DNA of 38,932 bases from a bacterium (lineage in GTDB: Bacteria; Hydrothermota; Hydrothermia; UBA1063): NCBI GenBank assembly GCA_030019025.1, contig JASEFR010000011.1, forward strand, positions 15,339-54,270, in the 5' to 3' direction. This document shows positions 30,638-38,932 of this stretch, in pieces. The notes under the pieces were generated by a model that had not been told where the DNA came from, did no database searches, and worked only from the letters and a program-made list of their open reading frames with translations. The translations under genes were made by a program, and so were the position numbers. Numbering within the stretch: the first letter of the stretch is position 1; the number at the start of each line of letters is the position of its first letter.

Positions 30638-31972
30638 CTATTTTTTTTCATGTCCTATCTCCTTTAACTTTCTGTAAAGAGTTGAAAGATCAATGCCGAG
30701 GACCTTTGAAGCCTCCCTTTTATTATATCCTGTCGACTTGAGGACATTCAAAATGTGCTCTCTCTCAACCTCTTTCAAACTCTTGAGTCTTCTTTCTTCA
30801 AATGTCGTTTTAATAAGCAGGCTTCGAACTTCTCCTGTCTTTATAACTCTGCCCTCATCAGAGGTGATAACAAGCTGTTCAACGAAATGTTCCAATTCTC
30901 TCACATTACCAGGCCAATCGTAAGATTCGAGAATCTCAACTATGCCACTTTCTATTCCTACTTTTTTACCGTACTTTTTCGAGTATCTGTTCAAAAAGTA
31001 ATTAAACAAAAGCCCTATATCTTCTTTCCTCTCCCTAAGAGGGGGAATATAAATGCTCGTAACATTAAGCCTGTAGTATAGGTCCTCCCGGAACTTGCCT
31101 TCCTTAACAAGCTCCGGCAAATTTCGGTTTGTTGCAGCAATTATCCTGACATCAATCTTTTCTTCCCTCGTGCCACCTAAAGGAGTTATTACCTTGAAAT
31201 CAAGCACCCGGAGGAGTTTTGCCTGCAACCGGGGTGATGCTTCAGAAATCTCATCAAGAAATAAAGTACCCCCCTCTGCCACCTTAAAAAGACCGTCTTT
31301 ATCCGAAAACGCTCCGGTAAAGGCACCTTTCTTGTAACCGAAAAGTTCGCTTTCCACCAGTTCCTCGGGCATAGCTGCCATGTTCAAGGCTATAAAGGGT
31401 CTATCCTTTCTCGGTGAGTTGTAGTGAATAGCTCTCGCTACCAGTTCTTTTCCCGTACCCGTCTCTCCGTATATTAGGCAGGTGGTATCGTATGGTGCAA
31501 TCTGTTTTATTTTATCAAGAACTTCCAGCAAAGATTTTGATCTACCCACTATTTCATACTCTTTTAAAAACTTAAGCTCTTTTTTAAGGCGAAGGTTTTC
31601 CTCTTTAACAGCCAAGTACTTCTCAGCCCTTGCAAGGGCTGCTTCAAGGTCTTGTAATCTGAAAGGCTTCAGCAGAAAGTCGTCTGCCCTCCTTCTGATT
31701 GCTTCAATGGCAGAATCGAGAGTTCCGTAGGCAGTTATCAAAATTACGTAGATATCAGGATTCAACCTTTTAAGTTCACTTAAAAGATCCATCCCCGCCA
31801 TTTCTGGCATTTTTAGATCCAGAATGGCAAGATGAGGATTAATTCTTTCCGCTTCACTTAGCGCGGATACCGGATTTTCGAAGGCAAAGACTTCATATCC
31901 CGATGCAGTGAGATACTTTTCAATGCTTACAAGGATACCTTTGTCATCATCCACAACTAATACTTTTTTCAT
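30638..31972 (-). CDS. pilR: Sigma-54-dependent response regulator, PilR type
   Basis: The 444-residue NtrC-family activator has three domains. The receiver (about 1-120) carries phospho-acceptor D52 in LAILDLKMPEM. The AAA+ sigma-54 interaction domain carries Walker A GETGTGKE, the sigma-54 contact GAFTGA, and FLDEIS. The C-terminal Fis-type HTH is EREHILNVLKSTGYNKREASKVLGIDLSTLYRKL. All key elements are intact. It overlaps pilS by 4 bases and lies directly upstream of the pilin gene. Its likely target is the sigma-54 promoter found there. Confidence 0.94.
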   Translation of the reverse strand: MKKVLVVDDDKGILVSIEKYLTASGYEVFAFENPVSALSEAERINPHLAILDLKMPEMAGMDLLSELKRLNPDIYVILITAYGTLDSAIEAIRRRADDFLLKPFRLQDLEAALARAEKYLAVKEENLRLKKELKFLKEYEIVGRSKSLLEVLDKIKQIAPYDTTCLIYGETGTGKELVARAIHYNSPRKDRPFIALNMAAMPEELVESELFGYKKGAFTGAFSDKDGLFKVAEGGTLFLDEISEASPRLQAKLLRVLDFKVITPLGGTREEKIDVRIIAATNRNLPELVKEGKFREDLYYRLNVTSIYIPPLRERKEDIGLLFNYFLNRYSKKYGKKVGIESGIVEILESYDWPGNVRELEHFVEQLVITSDEGRVIKTGEVRSLLIKTTFEERRLKSLKEVEREHILNVLKSTGYNKREASKVLGIDLSTLYRKLKEIGHEKK

Positions 31973-33489
31973 GATAATTTGAATTCAAGAATAACATCCG
32001 TCCCTTTTCCAGGAACGGAATAAATTAACAGATTACCACCGTGGGCCTTCATGATTCTCTCACAAATAGCAAGTCCAAAACCGGTTCCACCTTTCTTTGT
32101 GGTAAAAAAAAGTTCTTTCGACCTTTTAAGGACATCACTATCCATACCTTTTCCATAATCTCTGACAATGACTGCTGGATTTTTCGCCAGATAAATCGAC
32201 CCATCGATAAGTTTTATCTGCTCCCCAGGCTTGAGAAATAAAGTATCAATATATTCCTTGGTATCTGCTTCTATACTATTGCGGAAGAGATTAATAAAAA
32301 GCTCCTCTAATTTTGTCTCGTCAGCTGGTATCATAAAATCAGGAGGAATGCTGTTCCTGAGTTTATAATTCCCTTGATACAACGAGACTACGTTTTTAAA
32401 GGCTCTTGCAACGACATCAGCAATCTTTACCTCGGCGATCCTCAGCTCTGGAATTTTTGCATATTGCAAAAAGCGGTTAACAACCTCCGATAGCCTTTCT
32501 GCATCGTACATCACGCTCCTTAAAAGTTGTTCGTCAGGATTGACCTTTTTTGACAAAATGAGTTCCATTGCCATATTTATAGCCTGTACGGGATTCCTTA
32601 TTTCATGGGCAAGATTTGCCGAAAGTTCACCGAGAAAAGCAAGCCTCTCCAGCTCCCTTCTTTCATTTTCAAGTTTCTTCACCTCAGTCAGATCCTGAAA
32701 AACAACGATTCTTGTCCCATCTTTGAGGATTTTTAGGGAATAACCAAGAACTTTTCCTCCTATTTCAAGCTCACTTCTTAAAGTAGCCTTTTCCTCCAGG
32801 ACCAACCCGAGGAACTGTGAAAGTTCAGAATCACTCAAGATCTCCCTTGCACTCTTGTTAGCAAAAATTATCTCGCCTGCTGGAGAAATCGTCAAAATCC
32901 CACTTGGCACAATACTCAGTATCTCCTCGCTGGAAAGTCTGTACTTAATAAAGTCCTTCTCCTGACGCTTCAACAGATTGCTGAAGTAGAGAGTTACTCC
33001 CGTCAATGAAGCAAAAATGAAGATATAGACAAGAAAATAGGTAAGTTTTTTAGTAAAAGGAGAAGGGGCTATAGAAAGATGCTCACCGGGCATATTATAA
33101 TGAAAGCGGGTCAAAAAGTATAGAAAAAGTAAGGCTATTAAGGATTGAACAATCCCCCCTTTTAACCCCTGAAAATATACCACAAATACAATGGGTAACG
33201 CGAAAAGAAAAGTTATCCTGGAATCAATTCCCCCTGTGGCAATAGACATGACTGCGACCACAATGTCAAAAAGGACGAGAGAAATCCAGAAAGGCCATAA
33301 AGTGTTTTCAGGAAAGAGAAGGAATAAAATCAAGTTAGCAAGGATCGTTAGGAATGAAATACCAATGAAAAGTTCAGTTAAAGAATCTGCGCCAATTCCT
33401 TTTAAATAAATTAAAGCTACTAACGTTATGAAGAGTACTACAAAAGAATTTACGCTTAAAAAATACCTTAGCTCTCGCCTTCCAAGCAA
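31969..33489 (-). CDS. pilS: Membrane sensor histidine kinase, PilS type
   Basis: The 506-residue kinase has about six N-terminal membrane helices (residues 10-175), a PAS-like domain (about 185-270), and the phospho-acceptor H295 in LSANLAHEIRNPVQAI. The N-box LFINLFRNSIEA, G1 box DYGKGMD and G2 box GGTGFGLAICERIMKAHGG follow. Six helices followed by PAS matches PilS, which in Pseudomonas senses pilin in the membrane. It lies between pilC and pilR, 1 base after pilC. Confidence 0.92.
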   Translation of the reverse strand: MLGRRELRYFLSVNSFVVLFITLVALIYLKGIGADSLTELFIGISFLTILANLILFLLFPENTLWPFWISLVLFDIVVAVMSIATGGIDSRITFLFALPIVFVVYFQGLKGGIVQSLIALLFLYFLTRFHYNMPGEHLSIAPSPFTKKLTYFLVYIFIFASLTGVTLYFSNLLKRQEKDFIKYRLSSEEILSIVPSGILTISPAGEIIFANKSAREILSDSELSQFLGLVLEEKATLRSELEIGGKVLGYSLKILKDGTRIVVFQDLTEVKKLENERRELERLAFLGELSANLAHEIRNPVQAINMAMELILSKKVNPDEQLLRSVMYDAERLSEVVNRFLQYAKIPELRIAEVKIADVVARAFKNVVSLYQGNYKLRNSIPPDFMIPADETKLEELFINLFRNSIEADTKEYIDTLFLKPGEQIKLIDGSIYLAKNPAVIVRDYGKGMDSDVLKRSKELFFTTKKGGTGFGLAICERIMKAHGGNLLIYSVPGKGTDVILEFKLS

Positions 33490-33490
33490 G

Positions 33491-34690
33491 TTATTTTATC
33501 GTTCCTGCAAGGCCAAAAATAGGCAAGTACATTGCAATTAACATTCCGCCAACAAAAACACCAATAATCACAATCATTATAGGTTCAATTGTTGATGCAA
33601 GTGTAGAAACTGCTGTATCCACCTCATCGTCATAAAAATCAGCAATTTTAGAAAGCATATCACCAAGTCTTCCACTTTCTTCCCCAACGGAAATCAAATG
33701 CACCACAAGAGGTGGAAAGATCCCTGTTTCCTGAATGGGTTTGGTGATGGTTTCACCCGCTGAAATTTTCTGAGCTACCTTATCCATTGCCTTTTCAAGA
33801 ACCTTGTTACCCGAGGCTTTACCCGTAATTTTCAAGCTCTGTAAAATTTCAACACCACTGGATATTAAGATGGATAACGTCCTTGCAAAGCGAGCTATTG
33901 CGACCTTTTTAATTAACGGGCCAAAGATCATAACCCGCATAGTGAAGTTATCCCAAAGGAACTTACCTTTTTCGGTTTTGATAAAGCGTCTGAGGGCCAA
34001 TATGGCAACAATAAGTGCACCGGCTATGATAAAGAAATATCTCTGCAAGAATTTACTTATCCCAATTACAAAGAGAGTAGGTCCTGGTAGTTTTGCACCA
34101 ACTTCTTCGTACATTTTGGCAAAGGAAGGAATTACAAAAAGGAGCATAGCCGTTGAAACTACAATTAAAACTAAGAAGACCACAGCAGGGTAAGCCATGG
34201 CGGACACGACCTTTCTTTTTATTGAATCCATCTTTTCATAGAACGTGGCTGCCTGTTTTAGGGTATTTACAAGCTGTCCGGATTGTTCACCAACAGTCAC
34301 CATCTGGACTATTAAATCCGGGAAAATACTCGGGTGCTCTTTCATAGCATCGCCGAGACTCTTACCACCTTCAACATCCCGCTTTATTTTAAGAATTGCG
34401 TCTTTCAATTTTCTTTTTTCGGTCTGCTCACCAAGAATTTCAAGGGCACGTGTTAAAGAAACCCCAGATTCAATCATGACTGCAAATTGCCTGCAGAAGA
34501 TTGCAAGGTCCTTAAATCCTGGCTTCCCTCCAAAGGGTAGGCTGAATCCCTTCCGCTCTTCTTCCACCTTGACAACTATAAGACCTATATTTCTAAGCCT
34601 TGCCACCACCTCATCACTGGATTTGGCATTTACCACACCTGTTCTTATCCTTCCTTCTTTATCCTTTGCAGTGTAAATAAAACGTGCCAT
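33491..34690 (-). CDS. pilC: Type IV pilus inner-membrane platform protein PilC
   Basis: The 399-residue protein has two T2SSF domains (FCRQFAVMIESGVSLTRALEIL in the first and FARTLSILISSGVEILQSLKIT in the second), each ending near membrane helices, three in total. The N-terminal FIYTAKDKEGRIRTGVVNA is typical of the family. It links the PilB/PilT motors to the pilus base. AAAGGAGG precedes the ATG; pilT lies 12 bases upstream. Confidence 0.95.
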   Translation of the reverse strand: MARFIYTAKDKEGRIRTGVVNAKSSDEVVARLRNIGLIVVKVEEERKGFSLPFGGKPGFKDLAIFCRQFAVMIESGVSLTRALEILGEQTEKRKLKDAILKIKRDVEGGKSLGDAMKEHPSIFPDLIVQMVTVGEQSGQLVNTLKQAATFYEKMDSIKRKVVSAMAYPAVVFLVLIVVSTAMLLFVIPSFAKMYEEVGAKLPGPTLFVIGISKFLQRYFFIIAGALIVAILALRRFIKTEKGKFLWDNFTMRVMIFGPLIKKVAIARFARTLSILISSGVEILQSLKITGKASGNKVLEKAMDKVAQKISAGETITKPIQETGIFPPLVVHLISVGEESGRLGDMLSKIADFYDDEVDTAVSTLASTIEPIMIVIIGVFVGGMLIAMYLPIFGLAGTIK

Positions 34691-34702
34691 AAAATCCTCC
34701 TT

Positions 34703-35785
34703 TTATCTTCCAGATTTGGGTGCCATGCTGACCATTTTTTTCAACTCCTCGGGCCGAGGTGAAGCAAGCAACGCGGTTTGCAGGGTGATAAGTCCCTGCG
34801 TAAAGAGGCTTGCAAGAGACATGTTCATTGTCTGCATTCCAAAAGCCTGACTCGACTGCATAATACTATACATCTCATGAGTCCTTGATTCACGAATAAG
34901 GGTTTGAACGGCAGGAGTAGCAAGTAATACTTCCGAGGCCAGCACCATTCCTTTACCACCCGCCCGCGGCAGGAGCTTTTGAGAGATTACTCCTTCCAGA
35001 ACGCTGGCAAGTTGCACCCTTACCTGATCCTGCTGATAAGGAGGGAAAACGTCAATGATACGGTTCACAGATTCAATTGCGGTACCTGTGTGCAAGGTTG
35101 CAAGAACCAGATGGCCCGTTTCAGCAGCAATTAAGGCGGATTGAATGGTTTCAAGGTCCCTCATCTCACCCACCATTATCACATCGGGGTCCTGCCTCAA
35201 TACGTACTTCAAAGCAGTTGCAAAAGATTTAGTATCCTGTCCAACTTCTCTCTGAGCAATTACAGCTTTTTTATTCCTGTGAAGGTATTCAATTGGGTCC
35301 TCAAGAGTAATAATATGGCACGCCCTCATCTGATTTATTCTATCTATCATAGCAGCCAGAGTTGTGGACTTTCCACTACCCGTAGGGCCAGTAACCAGAA
35401 TCAATCCCTTATCTTTTTCCACGAGGGAGTGTACTACCGGTGGCAACCCAAGGGATTCTATAGGGGGGATCTTGAAAGGAATCCTTCTTATCGCACAGGC
35501 GACAGTTCCCCTCTGGAAGAAAGCATTGCATCTAAATCTTGATAAGCCTTCGATGGAAATAGCGAAATCCAGCTCCAGCTCATTTTCCAACTTAGCTCTT
35601 TGGGACTCGGAAAGAAGACTGTACACGAGATTTTTCACATCTAATGGTGTGAGCACTTTGTATCCTGACGGAACAAGGGTTTTGTCAATCCTGAAATAGG
35701 GCTCTGCACCTGCGGAGAGATGTAAATCCGTTGCGTTTTTTCTTACCATTTCTTCCAAAAGTTCTTTAATTGTAACATCTGGCAT
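34703..35785 (-). CDS. pilT: Twitching motility retraction ATPase PilT
   Basis: PilT depolymerises the pilus. The 360-residue ATPase begins IKELLEEMVRKNATDLHLSAGAEPYFRID. It has Walker A GPTGSGKST, the Asp box ITLEDPIEYLH, Walker B PDVIMVGEMRDLETI, the His box ATGHLVLATLHT, and the retraction motif as AVQTLIRE. Length and all motifs are normal for PilT rather than PilU. It lies 3 bases after pilB. Confidence 0.95.
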   Translation of the reverse strand: MPDVTIKELLEEMVRKNATDLHLSAGAEPYFRIDKTLVPSGYKVLTPLDVKNLVYSLLSESQRAKLENELELDFAISIEGLSRFRCNAFFQRGTVACAIRRIPFKIPPIESLGLPPVVHSLVEKDKGLILVTGPTGSGKSTTLAAMIDRINQMRACHIITLEDPIEYLHRNKKAVIAQREVGQDTKSFATALKYVLRQDPDVIMVGEMRDLETIQSALIAAETGHLVLATLHTGTAIESVNRIIDVFPPYQQDQVRVQLASVLEGVISQKLLPRAGGKGMVLASEVLLATPAVQTLIRESRTHEMYSIMQSSQAFGMQTMNMSLASLFTQGLITLQTALLASPRPEELKKMVSMAPKSGR

Positions 35786-35788
35786 AAA

Positions 35789-37513
35789 TTATCCCTCCAT
35801 AGTTACTCTAATAACTTCTTCAAGAGAAGTTAAGCCTCTCTGGAATTTGAGGAGGGCAGCTTCTCTCAGCGTCAACATGCCCTCCTCCCTTGCCTTTTCT
35901 CTAATTTCATGAATTGGGCGTTCCTCAAGAATCATTTCCCTGATTGTCGGAGTAATTAACATTACCTCATAAATACCTTCTCTTCCCTTATATCTTGAGC
36001 CCTTGCAAACATCACAGTTGCCTTCCCCTTCACCATATACAACTTTTCCTGCAAGGAAGCTCGGATCAAGGCCAACTAATTTAAGCTTCTCAGGCGTTGG
36101 TTGAACAGGTTTCTTACACTGGGGGCACAGTTTCCGAACAAGACGCTGAGCCATAACGAGAATCAAAGAATCAGCAATAAGATAAGGTGGAATCCCCATA
36201 TCCACAAGACGGGCAATTGTACTGGGAGCGTCATTGGTGTGCAATGTTGAAAGCACCAGGTGACCTGTTAATGCTGCCTTAACTGCAATGGAAGCGGTTT
36301 CACTGTCACGAATCTCACCGACCATTATGATATCTGGGTCCTGACGCAGGAAAGATCTCAGGGCAGCAGCAAAAGTCAAACCGATTTCTTCTCTCACCTG
36401 AACCTGGTTTATTCCCTCAAACTCGAACTCTACAGGATCTTCAGCAGTCATAATGTTAACTTCCGGCCTATTCAAAATAGATAGCGCTGAATACAATGTC
36501 GTGGTCTTACCACTTCCTGTTGGCCCTGTCACCAAAATCATACCATAAGGTCTTGTAATAGCATACTCAAACTTTTTCAATGAATCAGGTTCAAATCCGA
36601 GTTTTTTAAGATCCAGAGTAAGACTACTTTTATCCAGAATTCTCAACACCACTTTCTCGCCATGCTTAACCGGAAGCGTAGAAACACGGAAATCAATAAT
36701 CCTTCCCAGTTTATCTTTAATCTTTAGATGGCCATCCTGTGGTAATCTTCTTTCCTCAATTTTTAGATTGGACATGATCTTTACAACTGAAACAATGCCC
36801 CGGGCATACCTATATGGTGGGGGTTCTATTTCTCTTAGTGTTCCATCAATCCTAAATCTTATCCTCAATTTTTTCTCAAAAGGTTCAATGTGAATATCGC
36901 TGGCCTTTCTCTCTATAGCTTCCCTCAATAGAGTCAACACATAGCGCTGAACAGTAGAATCCTTTGCAGCTGCAGCGGCATCCGTAAGCTCCTCCTCTTC
37001 TTTTTCTTCTACTACTTCCAGCTCCTCAACCTGAGATTCTTCAGCAAGTTCTTTAGCAATCTCCGATACTTCGGATTTCTCTCCATAGGCTTTAATTATC
37101 AGATTCTGAATCTTTTCAGGGCTCATAAGTAAAGGTTCAATACTAAAATTAGTCAAAAATCTCAAATTATCAAGAACTTCCCATTTTGTGGGATCAGCCA
37201 TTGCAACAAACAAAACTCTACCCTTTCTTCTTAAAGGAAATACTTCATTCTTCTCACAGAACTCCCTCGGAATCAATTGTACTAAAGTAGGATCAATAGG
37301 TTCATTTCCAAGTTCAGCAATCTGAACCTTAAACTCTCTGGCCAAAATCTTTAAAAGTTGCTCTTCTGTCATAAGTCCCATTTCCTGGATCACTTTATAC
37401 GGGGACTTATTGGTCCTTTTTACCTCTTCCCTGATCTTCATCGCCGTTGCTTCGTCAACCAGCCTGTACTTTAATAGTACAGAAACTACCTTTCCAACAT
37501 CCATTTTCCTCAC
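35789..37513 (-). CDS. pilB: Type IV pilus extension ATPase PilB
   Basis: PilB powers pilin polymerisation. The 574-residue protein has the MshEN-like N-terminal domain (about 1-150) and an acidic linker with a Glu/Val stretch (about residues 155-180). It carries Walker A GPTGSGKTT, the Asp box TAEDPVEFEF, Walker B PDIIMVGEIRDSETA, the His box LTGHLVLSTLHT, and a zinc site from CPQC and CDVC. It is the first gene of the pil operon, with a good promoter and a GGGAGGTGAGG site. Confidence 0.96.
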   Translation of the reverse strand: MRKMDVGKVVSVLLKYRLVDEATAMKIREEVKRTNKSPYKVIQEMGLMTEEQLLKILAREFKVQIAELGNEPIDPTLVQLIPREFCEKNEVFPLRRKGRVLFVAMADPTKWEVLDNLRFLTNFSIEPLLMSPEKIQNLIIKAYGEKSEVSEIAKELAEESQVEELEVVEEKEEEELTDAAAAAKDSTVQRYVLTLLREAIERKASDIHIEPFEKKLRIRFRIDGTLREIEPPPYRYARGIVSVVKIMSNLKIEERRLPQDGHLKIKDKLGRIIDFRVSTLPVKHGEKVVLRILDKSSLTLDLKKLGFEPDSLKKFEYAITRPYGMILVTGPTGSGKTTTLYSALSILNRPEVNIMTAEDPVEFEFEGINQVQVREEIGLTFAAALRSFLRQDPDIIMVGEIRDSETASIAVKAALTGHLVLSTLHTNDAPSTIARLVDMGIPPYLIADSLILVMAQRLVRKLCPQCKKPVQPTPEKLKLVGLDPSFLAGKVVYGEGEGNCDVCKGSRYKGREGIYEVMLITPTIREMILEERPIHEIREKAREEGMLTLREAALLKFQRGLTSLEEVIRVTMEG

Positions 37514-37542
37514 CTCCCAAATTTCACTTCATAAACTATATA

Positions 37543-37571
37543 AATTTAATTCAAAAAGCAGTTACTGTCAA
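37543..37571 (-). promoter_or_regulatory. pilB operon promoter
   Basis: TTGACA (37566-37571), 17 bases and TAAATT (37543-37548) on the minus strand give a leader of about 25 bases with a strong ribosome site. It is divergent from the pilD promoter, with the -35 boxes 13 bases apart. Confidence 0.6.
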
Positions 37572-37584
37572 GAACAAGCTTTTT

Positions 37585-37612
37585 TTGATAAACATAGGCA
37601 AGCGTTTAAAAT
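37585..37612 (+). promoter_or_regulatory. pilD promoter, leaderless
   Basis: TTGATA (37585-37590), 16 bases and TAAAAT (37607-37612) end 6 bases before the ATG at 37619. There is no Shine-Dalgarno. Confidence 0.55.
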
Positions 37613-37618
37613 TTTTAC

Positions 37619-38341
37619 ATGATTTTACTTGGTATTTTTTTCTTTCTTATAGGACTTGCGGTTGGAAGCTTTCTCAACGTAATTATTTACAGATTACCTA
37701 AGGGAATCTCCATCATTAAGCCGCCCTCTCACTGTCCATCCTGCGGCACCAGGATAAAATTCTATGACAACATTCCATTAATCTCTTTCATAATTCTGAG
37801 AGGAAAATGCAGATACTGTGGATCAAAAATTTCGCCCATTTACCCGGTAGTTGAAGGTCTTACAGGTTTTGCCTTTTTGCTTGTCTATCTCAAATTCAAT
37901 TTCAATATTTTTATAGCTATCAAGTTTATGATTTTCACTGCGCTCCTTATTACCATTTCTTTCATTGATTTAAAAGAAAAGGTTATCTTTGATAGCCTTA
38001 CAATCCCCTGGATTGGGATCGGACTTATATCCACACTATTCCTTAAAGACATCCCTTTTTTAAACGTTTTTTTGACAGCGGTTATTTCAGGGTTCTTATT
38101 CTGGATTTTGCGAATTACCTTTTCCAAAATACTCAAAAGGGAAGCCATGGGAGAAGGAGACATACTTCTCATTATGTTAATAAGCTCCTTTACAGGGTTC
38201 AAAGGTGCATATTTTTCCATGCTTCTTGGTTCTATTTTTGCACTCCTCGCACACATTATTTTCCCTAACAAGATAAAAGACGAAATACCCTTTGGCCCTT
38301 TTCTTTCTCTCGGCGCATTTATTGGCATCTTTACACTATAA
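37619..38341 (+). CDS. pilD: Prepilin peptidase / N-methyltransferase PilD
   Basis: PilD cuts the prepilin leader and methylates the new N-terminus at the inner membrane. The 240-residue protein starts with GSFLNVIIYRLP, then a cytoplasmic domain with two zinc pairs (CPSCG and CRYCG). Catalytic aspartates lie in FIDLKEKVI and GEGDILL. About seven to eight membrane helices are present. It is divergent from the pil operon and probably matures the pilin encoded at 30001-30504. Confidence 0.95.
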   Translation: MILLGIFFFLIGLAVGSFLNVIIYRLPKGISIIKPPSHCPSCGTRIKFYDNIPLISFIILRGKCRYCGSKISPIYPVVEGLTGFAFLLVYLKFNFNIFIAIKFMIFTALLITISFIDLKEKVIFDSLTIPWIGIGLISTLFLKDIPFLNVFLTAVISGFLFWILRITFSKILKREAMGEGDILLIMLISSFTGFKGAYFSMLLGSIFALLAHIIFPNKIKDEIPFGPFLSLGAFIGIFTL

Positions 38342-38352
38342 GAGGAGGAACT

Positions 38353-38775
38353 ATGGAAGGTAGGGTTCTTGCATGTTGTATTGCCGATAAAAAAGGAATA
38401 CCTAAAAAGGAAGTTCATGAATTAACACTAATAGAGAATTTTGGCGTAGAGGGTGACGCCCATGCAGGTGGTGAAAGGCAGGTAAGCCTTCTCGCCAAGG
38501 AGAGTGTTGAAAAATCAGGTTTGGAGGTGCCCCCAGGAGCTTTTGGCGAAAATATTCTCATCGAGGGCATAAATTTAACCAAGATCCAAATCGGAGATAA
38601 AATCGCGATTGATGAGGTAATTTTAGAAGTAACCCATAAAGGGAAAAAATGTCATACAAAATGTGCAATTTTTTACAAGACCGGAAAATGCATAATGCCA
38701 GTAGAAGGAATTTTCGCAAAAGTCTTAAAGGGTGGCAAAATTAAAAAGGGTGCCAAAGTAAAAATTGAGAAATAA
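38353..38775 (+). CDS. Stand-alone MOSC domain protein
   Basis: MOSC proteins handle sulfur on the molybdenum cofactor or related chemistry. The 140-residue protein matches the small single-domain group: GVEGDAHAGGERQVSLLAKES, PGAFGENILIEGI, and a cysteine-bearing KKCHTKCAIFYKTGKCIMPVEGIFAKV tail. GAGGAGG precedes the ATG, 11 bases after pilD. A cofactor role would fit a genome that also carries a tungstopterin AOR, but that link is inference. Confidence 0.88.
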   Translation: MEGRVLACCIADKKGIPKKEVHELTLIENFGVEGDAHAGGERQVSLLAKESVEKSGLEVPPGAFGENILIEGINLTKIQIGDKIAIDEVILEVTHKGKKCHTKCAIFYKTGKCIMPVEGIFAKVLKGGKIKKGAKVKIEK

Positions 38776-38932
38776 AGCGAAATTCTTATTCAGGTTTATT
38801 CTATCATTGAGCATTTTTGCTTTTGCTATTGCTCAAATTTTTTACGCAATGAAAACGCAAGACGTATTGATTTTAGTCGTGGGGTTTGTCATCAGCTCAG
38901 TTTTTGCCCAATATTCGCTTTTAAATTTGACC
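38765..38932 (+). CDS. Start of a membrane protein gene, cut by window edge
   Basis: A frame beginning at TTG 38765, overlapping the MOSC stop by 11 bases, stays open for 56 codons to the window edge. The product starts with basic residues (RNKAKFLFRF), then a hydrophobic helix FILSLSIFAFAIAQIFYAM, a short polar turn TQD, and a second hydrophobic helix VLILVVGFVISSVFA. This hairpin of two helices looks like the N-terminus of a membrane protein. No family can be named, and the exact start is uncertain. Confidence 0.5.
   Translation, partial: MRNKAKFLFRFILSLSIFAFAIAQIFYAMKTQDVLILVVGFVISSVFAQYSLLNLT

Noticed and set aside
32455-32475. TTGCATATTGCAA-like sequence inside pilS as another PilR site
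   Set aside because: Within coding sequence and without a sigma-54 promoter nearby; probably chance in AT-rich DNA.
1-38932. CRISPR arrays, insertion sequences, prophage or rRNA genes
   Set aside because: No regularly spaced repeats, transposase, phage or rRNA signatures were found on reading either strand.

Overview
The window reads as AT-rich bacterial chromosome from an anaerobic, Gram-negative-type (diderm) organism. The anaerobe call rests on a tungsten-type aldehyde:ferredoxin oxidoreductase plus a superoxide reductase, rubrerythrin and rubredoxin operon. The diderm call rests on a predicted outer-membrane beta-barrel, lipoprotein signals and a type IV pilus. The gene mix and style suggest a deep-branching candidate phylum (WOR-3-like or Hydrothermae-like), but I cannot place it from sequence alone. 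I see no mobile element, CRISPR array or rRNA.

Layout. 1-3771 (minus): PEP synthase/PPDK regulator (cut by the window edge), a Nei/Fpg-family glycosylase with an odd N-terminus, tRNA-Val, rpsT, tRNA-Glu and a barrel/TPR envelope protein. 3885-12715: AOR (minus), divergent from a plus-strand run of periplasmic cyclase-family hydrolase, outer-membrane barrel, NSS amino-acid transporter with a 34-residue MetS-type subunit and homoserine dehydrogenase, followed by an adenosine-specific kinase family protein and a LysM lytic transglycosylase. 12716-14429 (minus): oxygen-defence operon. 14537-23039 (plus): Nudix hydrolase, cytosolic histidine kinase, fused formiminotransferase-cyclodeaminase, RadC, HIT protein, ribBA-ribH-trmI and two envelope-type hypotheticals. 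23087-27168: tldE/tldD (minus), divergent from an MFS exporter. 27203-29700 (minus): possible leader peptide, ABC exporter and TPR protein. 30001-37513 (minus): type IV pilus cluster in the order pilB-pilT-pilC-pilS-pilR-pilA. 37619-38932 (plus): pilD, MOSC protein and the start of a membrane protein.

How the genes work together. The pilus cluster is self-contained for motor, platform, regulator and major pilin; it carries a near-perfect sigma-54 promoter before the pilin and a perfect inverted repeat where PilR would be expected to bind. The AOR/hydrolase/porin/NSS-MetS/homoserine dehydrogenase block looks like an uptake and catabolic module for an amino-acid-like compound with divergent promoters; it is my best candidate for an undescribed system, though its substrate is unknown.

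Regulation. Six genes without a Shine-Dalgarno (the ppsR-like gene, the ferritin-like gene, Nudix, radC, HIT and pilD) each have a sigma-70-type promoter whose -10 box ends only 6-8 bases before the ATG. This suggests that leaderless mRNAs are common here. Genes inside operons have strong AGGAGG-type sites. Two related 15-bp GTTC-N7-GAAC palindromes lie between tldD and the MFS gene and look like operators of one repressor.
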